From Actinoplanes flavus (lineage in GTDB: Bacteria; Actinomycetota; Actinomycetes; Mycobacteriales; Micromonosporaceae), in assembly GCF_017592555.1 (NCBI RefSeq), contig NZ_JAGFNS010000010.1, positions 230,407-294,406 on the forward strand: DNA of 64,000 nucleotides, written 5' to 3'. Of the stretch, positions 53,001-60,112 are shown piece by piece; position 1 is the stretch's first letter; every line of letters starts with the position of its first letter. Below the pieces are notes generated by a model, which did no database searches, was not told where the DNA came from, and worked only from the letters and a program-made list of their open reading frames with translations. The position numbers and the translations under genes are program-made.

Positions 53001-54026
53001 TTCCTCGACCTGGGCGAGGGTGTGCACCGTGCCGATCGGGTTGGGGGACCAGTTGTACCAGCGGTCCGCCCGGGTGACGGTGGCCGGCAGGTCCTTGGTG
53101 GCCGGATGCCGCCGGTCGAGCACGTCGACGACGGACCGGTTGACCGCGGGGGAGCCCGGGGCGGTGCTGTCGGCGGTGAACAGCCGCAGCTCGGCGAGCT
53201 GGACGAGCGGTTCACCGGAGTTGGCGGTGATGTTCAGCCGGAAGAACCTGGCGTTCTGCGGTGCGGCCAGGTCGAAGCGGCGGGTCTGGAATCGGTCGGG
53301 GAACGTCTGCGCGGTGCGCCGGTCCACGTCGGTCCAGGTCTGCCCGTCCGGTGAGGTCTGCAGCGACCAGTCCTTCGGGTCGCGTCCCGCGGCGTCGTTG
53401 GCGGAGGTGAGCGCGTACCCGGTGATCGCCTTGGCGGCGGCCAGCTCGTAACTCACCCAGCCGGTGGTGCTGCGGGCCAGCCATTTGGTGTTCGTGTCGC
53501 CGTCGGCCAGTTTCTCCTTGGTCTCGTTGGGCGGGTTCTCGGCGCTGGCGCCGACCTTGGCGACCGGTTCGGCGGCCGGGACGGCACCGGCCGGGCGGGT
53601 GCCGATCAGGCCGGTGAACCAGGCCGAGTCCAGCTGCGCCTTGGCCGCGTCGGCGATGCCGACGAAACCCCCACCCCCTTTCATGTACGCGGTGAGCGCG
53701 CTCTCCTGATCGCGGGACAGGGCCGTGCCGCCGGCCGACAGGAACACCACCGCACGGTGCCCGGCCAGTTCGGCGGCCGTGAACACCGAGGGGTCGCTGG
53801 TGACCTCGACGGTGATCCCGGCCGCCTGCCCGAGCTGCTGGATGGTCTGCGCGGCGGTGGTGACCGGGTCCTCCTGCTCCGCCGCCGCGCCGTGGAAGAC
53901 GATCACCGAGATCGGCTCCGCGGCGGCCGCCGCCGGTGCGGCGCTCACCATGACCGGTGTCATGCCCGCCACCAGGGTCAGCGCCGTCAGGACGGCGAGC
54001 CCTCGTCGTGATGCCCGTGTGCTCAT
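50100..54026 (-). CDS. Secreted ThuA / F5-8 / sorbosone dehydrogenase / PKD / DUF1080 fusion
   Basis: A 1,308-residue exported protein. Order: signal peptide (1-36); first half of a ThuA domain (about 38-143); an F5/8 discoidin domain (about 155-285); second half of ThuA (about 297-400, DRWYNWSPNPIG and SFYTGMGHTADSYAE). Next are a quinoprotein glucose/sorbosone dehydrogenase beta-propeller (about 425-905, SCCHAGGGMAFDKQGNLYVG and GPDGALYLLDYGG), a PKD domain (about 915-985) and an 80-residue module shared with the cupredoxin protein. It ends in a DUF1080 domain (about 1085-1308, YEPLFDGTA; 3-keto-sugar hydrolase type). It overlaps the laccase gene by four bases. Extracellular sugar oxidation and cleavage is the likely role. 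Confidence 0.9.
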   Translation of the reverse strand: MSTRASRRGLAVLTALTLVAGMTPVMVSAAPAAAAAEPISVIVFHGAAAEQEDPVTTAAQTIQQLGQAAGITVEVTSDPSVFTAAELAGHRAVVFLSAGGTALSRDQESALTAYMKGGGGFVGIADAAKAQLDSAWFTGLIGTRPAGAVPAAEPVAKVGASAENPPNETKEKLADGDTNTKWLARSTTGWVSYELAAAKAITGYALTSANDAAGRDPKDWSLQTSPDGQTWTDVDRRTAQTFPDRFQTRRFDLAAPQNARFFRLNITANSGEPLVQLAELRLFTADSTAPGSPAVNRSVVDVLDRRHPATKDLPATVTRADRWYNWSPNPIGTVHTLAQVEERHYNPGTSANGPFHPVSWCRDYEGGRSFYTGMGHTADSYAEAGFRQHLAGALGWATGMVRGDCQATIAANYRTERLTTANQSGQLDQIGEPHGLTIAGDGTVFYVGKAACPSGPVVSWDDPKVGLGCGTIHSWKPGTRQVKLLTTLPVMGNRGSGSELVKNEEGLLGIVPDPAFAENGWLYVYWMPHESIDRAKRVGQRTVSRFTYDRETQSIDQATRKDLLRFPVQIHSCCHAGGGMAFDKQGNLYVGSGDSNSSEGSQGYSGNNWTQEYAGLSFQDARRTSGNTNDLAGKIIRIHPEPDGTYTIPEGNLFPPGTEKTRPEIYVMGVRNIARLQIDPERDWLTAGWVGPDAAQPNPELGPAKYETATVITSAGNQGWPYCMGNRQPYRDRSTTDATVLTGWYACDNLKNTSPRNTGLVDIPPARDNMIWYAPGGGGPVFPPRADGSGIPTYHAADAVYTQPYLRGGGQAIMSGPTYHRDRVDPASTVAWPAYWDDKWFIGDQSNSANRVAVTVDPAGVPQQKPPLFGESLRAILPGGNADNRLMSWMDAKFGPDGALYLLDYGGGFFSLHPAQKLLRVVYTGGAPTPAPAATSVAVQNKPLTYAFSGSRSGGVSHRWEFGDGASSTLADPQHVYGDPGNYTARHTVTYADGEQVTVTTTVNAGCAVPDDRATVFLTDSDTGVPNKAAGGGCTINDLIDDESTWDSHDNFVRHVTAVARELQDDGLLTARQAGTLTRAAAAAPVGRPGHTGYEPLFDGTARSLRDWVQAPSGSFGIQPDGSLRPSGGLGMLWHTGEFADFSLRLQFRDVAPGTGRGNSGVFTRFPDPRTPLDQRPPGSCGTVGSARTSPAWVAIYCGHEVQIYDGETGEPQKTGSIYNFDPASLAEARATPKNVWNDYEIRVVGQRYTIIRDGVVINEFDNTPGKTSSRASDPPTDLRQFLRGHVGLQNHGDNDLIEFRNIRVRKL

Positions 54027-55048
54027 CCGTGCGCCCCCTGATGATCGGTGTGGCTCGCCGGTGCGCCGTGGGCGTGACCCTGGAAGCGGTGGATGGCCTC
54101 CTCGGCGCCGGGCGGCATGCTGCCGTCGGCGTTGCGGACCAGGAAGATCCCCGCCATGCCGCCGTCGGAGTGGTTCTGTACGTGGCAGTGGTACATCCAC
54201 GCGCCGGGGCCGACGCCCTCGCCGGCCAGCACCTGGAAGCCGAAGGAGCTACCCGGGTTGAGATCCTTGTTGTCGATCGCCGGGCTGGGGTCGTTCAGGC
54301 TCTCCAGCATGCCGGTGCGGTTGTCCACCCAGCGATGCGCGTGCAGGTGGAAGGTGTGGAACAGGTTGCCGTGCCCGATCGCGATCCACTCCACCCGCTG
54401 GCCGAGATTCGCCTCGAACAGGGGTGTGGCGGGCGCCGTCCGGTTGTTGATCGTCATGTCGTGGAAGACCACGGTGAACTGCTTGTCCGGCAGGATGTCG
54501 CCGCGGCGGCGCACGATCAGCGCACCGTAGAGGCCGCGGGCCACACCCGCGGTGCCGTGGTCGGTTCCCATGGCGTGGTCGTGGTAGTGCCAGTAACCGG
54601 CGCTGCCCGGCATGAGGCGGCGCCCGGCGGCCGCGACCATCTCCCGTGAGCGCCACACGTAGGTGCGTGTCTCGCCCGGATCGTTGTACGAGTCGTTCAG
54701 CGGACTGCCGTCGGATCCGACGCTGTAGTCCACCCCGTGCGGATGGATGGACAGGCGCTGGTTCGTGGTGTTGACCAGCGTGATCTCGAGCGTGTCCCCC
54801 TCGTAGATCTCCAGCACCGGACCGGGCACGGTCGCCTGTCCGGGCTGTAACCCGTAGCCGAAGAGGCCACCCGGCAGCGCCTCGGCGTAGATCGTCACCC
54901 GTCTGGTGACGGAGAGGGCCGCGCGCGCGGGGGTGTCCGGCAGGGCCGCCGCGCCGCCGATGGCGGGTACGGCGGCCCCCAGTGTGCCGGCGGCGATCAG
55001 CGAACGCCGGGAGAACGTTGGTCGGGTCCGGTCGGCGGTGTCGTCCAT
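54023..55048 (-). CDS. Two-domain multicopper oxidase (small laccase type)
   Basis: A 341-residue Tat-exported oxidase. The leader has TFSRRSLIAAG (twin arginine, residues 11-21). All four copper-ligand motifs are present: HPHG at 102-105, HYHDH at 154-158, HTFHLHAH at 231-238 and HCHVQNHSDGGM at 287-298, the last giving the type-1 Cys and axial Met. Two cupredoxin domains rather than three match bacterial small laccases, which trimerise. GGAG four bases upstream supports the ATG. It leads the operon with the sorbosone dehydrogenase fusion and the cupredoxin protein and probably passes electrons to oxygen. Confidence 0.93.
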   Translation of the reverse strand: MDDTADRTRPTFSRRSLIAAGTLGAAVPAIGGAAALPDTPARAALSVTRRVTIYAEALPGGLFGYGLQPGQATVPGPVLEIYEGDTLEITLVNTTNQRLSIHPHGVDYSVGSDGSPLNDSYNDPGETRTYVWRSREMVAAAGRRLMPGSAGYWHYHDHAMGTDHGTAGVARGLYGALIVRRRGDILPDKQFTVVFHDMTINNRTAPATPLFEANLGQRVEWIAIGHGNLFHTFHLHAHRWVDNRTGMLESLNDPSPAIDNKDLNPGSSFGFQVLAGEGVGPGAWMYHCHVQNHSDGGMAGIFLVRNADGSMPPGAEEAIHRFQGHAHGAPASHTDHQGAHG

Positions 55049-55454
55049 GCGTCTCCGTTCCTCTCGAGCCGAATGGACGCGGCAGCGCACCCAAGATCTA
55101 AAAGGAGGGGGTTGGCCTGTCGTCACGCCTCGCGTTAACGGCTCGCTGATATCAGTGGTGCCTGATACCGCAGAATCTATGGACGGGATCGACGAAAGTA
55201 AAGGTCTCTTCGACGGAACTACGGCAGGGCAAATCGAAAGTATTCCTGAAAGTCCAGGTCAGGACATTGACTGCCGTAAAATTCAGCGGCCGTGCCGGGA
55301 TCCCGGCCCCATCCTCGGCTTCACCAGGCACATCGTGACCCGAGGGAAGATGAATCGGGCCATCCCGAGCGGTGATTCCAGTCGGCGACGGGCCCGCTGG
55401 AACACGCATTCAGCAGCTTGAATGCAGGCGTCCTCGCCAACTTGACCGATTAAG
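55049..55454 (+). other. Gene-free interval upstream of the laccase operon
   Basis: No credible gene is visible in these 406 bases. CTGATATCAG at 55146-55155 is a perfect 10-base palindrome about 100 bases upstream of the laccase start and may be an operator. The rest shows nothing I recognise. Confidence 0.45.
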
Positions 55455-55670
55455 GTTCCGGGGTGCCCGCCCCGCGGCTGACCGCCGATCCCGGCTGGAA
55501 CGGCTGGTTCCTCTACGGCGACGCCACGAACCCTCGGGCCGAGGCGGATACCGGAGGCGAGACGCTGACCCCGGACCACCCTCACGTGTTACCGCCGGGC
55601 GAGACCGTTCTACTACCACGTCACCGACTGCCGCGCGGTGCCCGCCTCGGCCCAGCCGGTCCCGGTCCGC
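55455..55670 (+). pseudogene. Decayed duplicate of the gene at 46702-47385
   Basis: The interval matches the gene at 46702 in three pieces with few substitutions: its bases from about 46832 to 46926, then 47110-47168, then from about 47180 to 47239. Between them an internal stretch of about 180 bases and a precise 11-base stretch are missing. The copy lacks the membrane helix, start codon and 3' end, so it cannot encode the protein. It marks a duplication or recombination event at the edge of the tRNA cluster. Confidence 0.85.
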
Positions 55671-56019
55671 GATGACACGGCTCATAAATACGTCGCGCGT
55701 TCCGCCGGCATGATGCAGAGTGATCTCAACGCCGGTGAGGCGGGCGAAGAACCCGCAACACCACGATCGCCGAAGGGAGTTGAACCGTCATGGTGACGCA
55801 GCCGACCTGCGCCAAGCGATATGGATTCGCCGTTCCCGTCGTGACGGCGAGGCCGCATCGGCGAGGTCACGGCCCCGATCGGTGGAGTGGATAGCGCAGC
55901 GTTCTCTGCGTTCTAGCCGCCCACCTCGGCACTCGGGGGACGGGCGGCTTTCCTGTTTTCCGCGGTGATCGACCGTGCCCTGGATTCGTTCCAGAATTGT
56001 TCTCTCTCCACTCAACAGC
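55671..56019 (+). other. Gene-free interval with tRNA-like remnants
   Basis: These 349 bases hold a 34-codon ORF (55790-55894, weak ribosome site) and a stretch at about 55870-55914 resembling a broken tRNA (AGTGGATAGCGCA followed by an anticodon-like stem with wrong loop size). They end in a terminator hairpin. No intact gene is supported. Confidence 0.4.
55915..55958 (+). terminator. Hairpin terminator before the tRNA cluster
   Basis: An 8-bp stem (55915-55922 with 55942-55949) with an inner 5-bp extension is followed by a T-rich run (TTTCC then TTTT, 55949-55959). The layout is canonical for an intrinsic terminator. Confidence 0.65.
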
Positions 56020-56091
56020 GCGGCTGTAGCACAACGGTCAGTGCGCCGCCTTGCCATGGCGGAGACCGGGGTTCGACTCCCCGTAGCCGCT
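56020..56091 (+). tRNA. tRNA-Gly (GCC)
   Basis: All four arms fold: a 7-bp acceptor stem (one G-U), anticodon loop TTGCCAT with GCC, T-arm CGGGG-TTCGACT-CCCCG. CCA is not encoded. First intact member of a seven-gene cluster on the plus strand. Confidence 0.93.
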
Positions 56092-56114
56092 CGTGTCCAG
56101 CACAGAACACCCTC

Positions 56115-56188
56115 GGGCCTGTAGCTCCAACTGGTAGAGCAACGCTTTTGCACAGCGAAGGTTGTCGGTTCGACTCCGACCGGGTCCA
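56115..56188 (+). tRNA. tRNA-Ala (TGC)
   Basis: The acceptor stem pairs over 7 bp with two G-U pairs; anticodon loop TTTGCAC gives TGC. The anticodon stem has an A-A mismatch at its outer pair and the T-arm is perfect (GTCGG-TTCGACT-CCGAC). The first base of the anticodon loop side is unusual for tRNA-Ala. Confidence 0.85.
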
Positions 56189-56203
56189 CGTACGTCGATA
56201 CAC

Positions 56204-56276
56204 GCGCCGTTAGCTCAGCTGGTAGAGCTGCCGCCTCTTAAGCGGCATGTCCGGGGTTCGAGTCCCCGACGGCGCA
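56204..56276 (+). tRNA. tRNA-Lys (CTT)
   Basis: A perfect 7-bp acceptor stem, standard D-arm (TAGCTCAGCTGGTAGAGC), anticodon loop CTCTTAA giving CTT, and T-arm CGGGG-TTCGAGT-CCCCG. CCA is not encoded. Confidence 0.95.
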
Positions 56277-56278
56277 CT

Positions 56279-56353
56279 GCGGGGTAGAGGAGTTCGGTCG
56301 TCCTCGCCGGCCTCATAAGCCGGAGATCACGTGGTTCAAATCCCGTCCCCGCT
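56279..56353 (+). tRNA. tRNA-Met (CAT), damaged T-stem
   Basis: The acceptor stem pairs over 6 bp; the anticodon stem is perfect with loop CTCATAA giving CAT (Met, or Ile if lysidine-modified). The T-stem pairs only if one extra T at 56332 is bulged out, suggesting a one-base insertion. It lies two bases after tRNA-Lys. Confidence 0.78.
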
Positions 56354-56356
56354 CCC

Positions 56357-56429
56357 GTTCCGGTAGCTCAGTCGGTAGAGCGCCGCCTCGACAAGACGGA
56401 GGTCCCTGGTTCGATTCCAGGCCGGAACA
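56357..56429 (+). tRNA. tRNA-Val (GAC)
   Basis: A perfect 7-bp acceptor stem, standard D-arm, anticodon loop TCGACAA giving GAC, and T-arm CCTGG-TTCGATT-CCAGG. The anticodon stem has one C-A mismatch. Discriminator A. Confidence 0.9.
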
Positions 56430-56434
56430 CGCAT

Positions 56435-56507
56435 GCCCGTGTAGCTCAGCGGCGAGAGCACCGGTCCTACAAACCGGCTGTCCCGGGTTCGAGTCCCGGC
56501 ACGGGTA
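56435..56507 (+). tRNA. tRNA-Val (TAC)
   Basis: The acceptor stem pairs over 7 bp with one G-U; anticodon loop CCTACAA gives TAC on a perfect stem; T-arm CCGGG-TTCGAGT-CCCGG. It follows the other valine tRNA by five bases. Confidence 0.92.
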
Positions 56508-56539
56508 CGAACCGTCACCGGCGTGTCCGGCGACGGCAT

Positions 56540-56614
56540 GGTGGCCGTAGCTCATCAGGCAGAGCGCCAGGCTGTGGACCTGGAGGCGGCGCGGTTCGAG
56601 TCCGGCCGGTCACC
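56540..56614 (+). tRNA. tRNA-His (GTG), imperfect T-stem
   Basis: The 7-bp acceptor stem has one G-U, plus the extra G at position -1 (56540) opposite C73 (56614) that marks tRNA-His. Anticodon loop CTGTGGA gives GTG on a perfect stem. The T-stem has two mismatches (56590/56606 and 56591/56605). Confidence 0.83.
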
Positions 56615-56648
56615 CTCACGCGGGCGCGCCGGCAGCGGCGCGGGCGGC

Positions 56649-58946
56649 TCAGCCACAATCCTGATCCGGCACGCGCCGGATCGGCTCCAGCGGCCGGAAC
56701 GCTCCCCGCAGGGGGTAGCGCAGCGCGACACCGGGCTGCCCATCGGCCGGCGTCGTCGCCGCGGCGTGCAGCGGTAGGCGTACGAGGATGCGGGTCCCGT
56801 TCTTCCTGGTGGGATCCAGGGCCACGGTGCCGCAGTGCGCCTGCACGATGGTTCGCACCAGGGTCAGCCCGAGCCCTGTTCCGGGGATGTTGTGGCGGGC
56901 GTTGCCGCCCCGGTAGAAACGGTCGAACAGCCGGTCCCGGTCCTCCGGGGGGATGCCGATGCCGTTGTCGGTGACGGCGAGCTCCGCGAAGTCCTCCCCG
57001 GCGACCAACTCGACATGGATGTCACCACCGTCAGGGCTGTACTTGACGGCGTTGGAAAGCAGGTTGTCCACCACCTGACGCAACCGCCGGGCGTCGCCGG
57101 CCAGCACGACCGTGCTCGGCAAGCCGGTGTGCAGCCGGGTCCCCGCTTGATCGCCGAGCTCCGCGATCGCGGCGGAGACGACGGCGACCAGGTCGACCGG
57201 CAGCAGCTGCGGTCGCAGGTGGCCCGACTCCAGGGCGGCGAGGTCGAGCAGGTCCTCGATGATCGCATGCACGGATCCGACGTTGCGGCTGACGATCTCG
57301 ACCAGCTCACGTGCGTCGTCGGACAACTGCTCGTCCTCCAGCAGCAGGTCGCTGCAGGTGGTGATCGACGTCAGAGGCGTGCGCAGCTCATGCCCGACCA
57401 GGGCGATGAAGTCGTCCCTCGTGCGGACCAGCTGCATCGCCAGTTCCATGCTGTGGTGCCGGGCGAGGAAGTAGCCGACCTGCTCGGCGATGTCCTCGAG
57501 CAGGCCGGTGAGCAACGGCCTGTCGTGTTCGACCGTGTCGGCGAAGCAGGTCAGCACGCCGACCACGCAAGCCTCGTCGCGGATCGGCACCGCCACCGCT
57601 GTGTACGGACGAGGCCCGTCACCGGCCGGGCTGAACTCCTGAGCTCCGGGCCCGCGGGCGTACCGGGATTCGGCATATCGCGGCACCCACAGCAGCGTGC
57701 CGCTCTGCCAGCACTCACCCGTCACGCTTCCACCACGCTCCACCCGGTCCGGAATCGGCGCGGCGAGCGCGATACCGGAGTCGAGGTGGTGCGCGACGAG
57801 ATCGAGCACATGCTCGGCCGGGTTGGCCAGCCAGAGCGCGACGCACGGCCAGTCCAGGGCCTCGCCCAGCGCGTCGACCAGCTCCGGACCGGCCTCTTCG
57901 ACGGTGTCAGCGTGGTTGAGCATGGTGGCGATCCGCAGATTGCAGTCGCGGAACCGGTCGGCGCGCCACCGGTCGGTGACGTCGAGGACCGTCGTGACGC
58001 TGCCGAACAGCTCGCCCTCGTCGGTGCGGAGCGCCTTGCCGTAGGCGACCACGTGGTGGTCCCGGAACCCTGTGCCCTGCAGGATCGATTCGGCTCGCTG
58101 CACGTTCTCGTCGACGAGCGCGCGTACGAACACCATTTCGTGTCGCTCGAACGAAGTGCCGTCGGAGTGGCGCAGCCGGCGACAGATCGTCGCGATGGCC
58201 TCCTCCGGAGAGAGCCCGGCAGGAACCCTGTTCCGCTCGCGCGCCATCTTGTTGACCAGTACCGGCCGGCCCGTACTGTCGGCCACCACCACGCCGACCT
58301 GCAGGCTGTCCAGGAGCGCGGCGAAGAACCGACGGTCCCCCTCGAAACCGGCCTGCATGCTCGACGGCCAGGCCCGGCCGGTCCGCCCGGAGGGCGGAGG
58401 CTCTTCGCCGAGCGTGGCGCGGGCGGCCTCGCCGTCCGGCTCGAACCGGAGCATCTCGGCGACCTCGGCGAGCACCGCGAGTTCGCCCGGATGCCACGCA
58501 CGCGCCACGGTGTCGGCGACCGACACCGCACCCAACGGCCGGCCGGCCTCATCACGCAGTGGCGCCCCGGCGAAGGCACGAATGCCGCCGTCGGCGAGCA
58601 GCGGATTGCTCCGGAGCGGATCGTCGGACGCGCCCTCGCCCGCAGGCAGCTCCTCGACCGCGAGCACCTCGTTGCCGCAGACCACGTAGGCGCAGAGCGC
58701 GTGGCGTGCGCCATGCCGGTCCGGTGCGAACCACTCGGGAACCCCGTACCGCCCGATGAGTTCTTCTTCGGCGCTGCCGAGCAGAGAGATCATCCCGATG
58801 GGCGCGTTGGTCAGACGGGCGGTCATCCGGGCGATGGCATCGAAGCCGACGGGCATGCCGGCGAAGGTTTCGCGGGCTTGCGAGACGGCATGGAGCCGGG
58901 CCGGGGCGTCGAGTACGGCCCTGTCGAGCACAGGCATGCCGACCAC
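56649..58946 (-). CDS. Cytoplasmic GAF-PAS-GAF sensor histidine kinase
   Basis: A 765-residue kinase without transmembrane helices. Domains: GAF (about 25-165, GAPLRDEAGRPLGAVSVAD), PAS (about 205-330, LLDSLQVGVVVADSTGRPVLVN), second GAF (about 335-495), HisKA with ALVGHELRTPLTSI, and an ATPase domain with NLLSNAVKYSP, DNGIGIPPEDRDRLFDRF and GTGLGLTLV. The last 35 residues run past the usual end into a GC-rich tail. The GTG at 58946 is used, with ATG 58937 as alternative. Its partner regulator is not adjacent. The GAF domains imply sensing of a small molecule, redox state or light. Confidence 0.92.
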   Translation of the reverse strand: MVGMPVLDRAVLDAPARLHAVSQARETFAGMPVGFDAIARMTARLTNAPIGMISLLGSAEEELIGRYGVPEWFAPDRHGARHALCAYVVCGNEVLAVEELPAGEGASDDPLRSNPLLADGGIRAFAGAPLRDEAGRPLGAVSVADTVARAWHPGELAVLAEVAEMLRFEPDGEAARATLGEEPPPSGRTGRAWPSSMQAGFEGDRRFFAALLDSLQVGVVVADSTGRPVLVNKMARERNRVPAGLSPEEAIATICRRLRHSDGTSFERHEMVFVRALVDENVQRAESILQGTGFRDHHVVAYGKALRTDEGELFGSVTTVLDVTDRWRADRFRDCNLRIATMLNHADTVEEAGPELVDALGEALDWPCVALWLANPAEHVLDLVAHHLDSGIALAAPIPDRVERGGSVTGECWQSGTLLWVPRYAESRYARGPGAQEFSPAGDGPRPYTAVAVPIRDEACVVGVLTCFADTVEHDRPLLTGLLEDIAEQVGYFLARHHSMELAMQLVRTRDDFIALVGHELRTPLTSITTCSDLLLEDEQLSDDARELVEIVSRNVGSVHAIIEDLLDLAALESGHLRPQLLPVDLVAVVSAAIAELGDQAGTRLHTGLPSTVVLAGDARRLRQVVDNLLSNAVKYSPDGGDIHVELVAGEDFAELAVTDNGIGIPPEDRDRLFDRFYRGGNARHNIPGTGLGLTLVRTIVQAHCGTVALDPTRKNGTRILVRLPLHAAATTPADGQPGVALRYPLRGAFRPLEPIRRVPDQDCG

Positions 58947-59230
58947 CGCTGCACCCCCATCCGTGTGCCGCGCCTTATAGCCCGATCATATGAGATTGCC
59001 CGGATCGTCGACGACGCATCGGGCCACCGCAGGCCGGTCCGTCGCCCGACCCGGCCTCAGGCCCGGATCTGATCATTGACGGTGGGCGACCAATTGCTGT
59101 CCATCAGTGATGCCCGATTCCACCGCTTTGCCTGGACCCCCGTCTCAACAATCGCGGAACCGTTGGCGACGGCGAATTCCCGGGTCACGCTTTTCTCGCA
59201 GACAATCGTTTCGTCAGTGGGGAGAGAACA

Positions 59231-60112
59231 TTGGGCAAGACGATTCCGCGCCTATTCGGAATTGCGGCGGCCGTCGCGATCGGCGCCGCCGGGATCACGC
59301 TCATCCCGCGTGCCGACGCCGCCACCGAGAGTTTCCGGCGGGGGCCCGCGCCGAGTGCGAACAGCATCGCGGCGGCGCGTGGACCGTTCGCGATCTCGCA
59401 GACCGCCGTCGCCCGCGCCTCGGTGACCGGCTTCGGCGGCGGCGACATCTACGTACCGGCCGACACCGGTGCCGGCACGTTCGGCGCGGTGGTCATCGCG
59501 CCCGGCTTCACCGCCCGCAAGTCCAGCATGGCCTGGCTGGCCCCGCGGATCGCCTCGCAGGGTTTCGTGGTGTTCAACATCGACACGCTGACCACCTCCG
59601 ACCAGCCTGCCAGCCGTGGCCGCCAGCTGCTCGCCGCCGCCGACTTCCTGACCGGCCGGAGCAGCGCCCGGACCCGGATCGACGCCTCCCGGGTGGCGGT
59701 GATGGGCCACTCGATGGGCGGCGGCGGCGCCTTGGAGGCGGCCCGCAGCCGGCCCGGCCTACGGGCCGCCATCCCGCTCACCCCGTGGAACCTGACCAAG
59801 TCGTTCAGCCGGGACACCGTGCCGACGCTGATCATCGGCGCGGAGTCGGACACCATCGCCCCGGTCCGCAGCCACGCCGAACCGTTCTTCCAGAGCCTGC
59901 CGACCGGCCCCGGCAAGGCCTATCTGGAGCTGAACGACGCCAGCCACTTCGCGCCGAACACCCCGAACGCCACCATCGCCGCCACCAGCGTCGCCTGGCT
60001 GAAACTGTTCGTCGACGACGACACCCGCTACCGGCAGTTCGTCTGCCCCGGCCCGGGCGCCGGCACGGCGGTCAGCGAGTACCGCAGCACCTGCGACGAC
60101 TTCACGGTGTGA
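59231..60112 (+). CDS. Secreted cutinase/PETase-like polyester hydrolase
   Basis: A 293-residue exported alpha/beta hydrolase of the actinobacterial cutinase family that includes LCC and TfCut2. The signal peptide ends near PRADA-ATE. The nucleophile motif is GHSMGGGG (Ser161), with Asp207 in AESDTIAP and His239 in DASHFAPN. Met162 and Trp186 occupy the known substrate-site positions. The C-terminal cysteines (Cys272, Cys288) match the family disulfide. The oxyanion-side Tyr of LCC/PETase (GYTA) is Phe93 here (GFTA). Overall this is the type I pattern. The TTG start is supported by GGGGAGA just upstream. Polyester activity is a family inference. Confidence 0.9.
   Translation: MGKTIPRLFGIAAAVAIGAAGITLIPRADAATESFRRGPAPSANSIAAARGPFAISQTAVARASVTGFGGGDIYVPADTGAGTFGAVVIAPGFTARKSSMAWLAPRIASQGFVVFNIDTLTTSDQPASRGRQLLAAADFLTGRSSARTRIDASRVAVMGHSMGGGGALEAARSRPGLRAAIPLTPWNLTKSFSRDTVPTLIIGAESDTIAPVRSHAEPFFQSLPTGPGKAYLELNDASHFAPNTPNATIAATSVAWLKLFVDDDTRYRQFVCPGPGAGTAVSEYRSTCDDFTV

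Noticed and set aside
55790..55894. A 34-codon leader peptide gene
   Set aside because: The ribosome site is ten bases away and no homology or regulatory target is visible.
55870..55955. An eighth intact tRNA gene
   Set aside because: The anticodon loop has the wrong size and no T-arm with the GTTC motif is present; the 3' half is a terminator hairpin.
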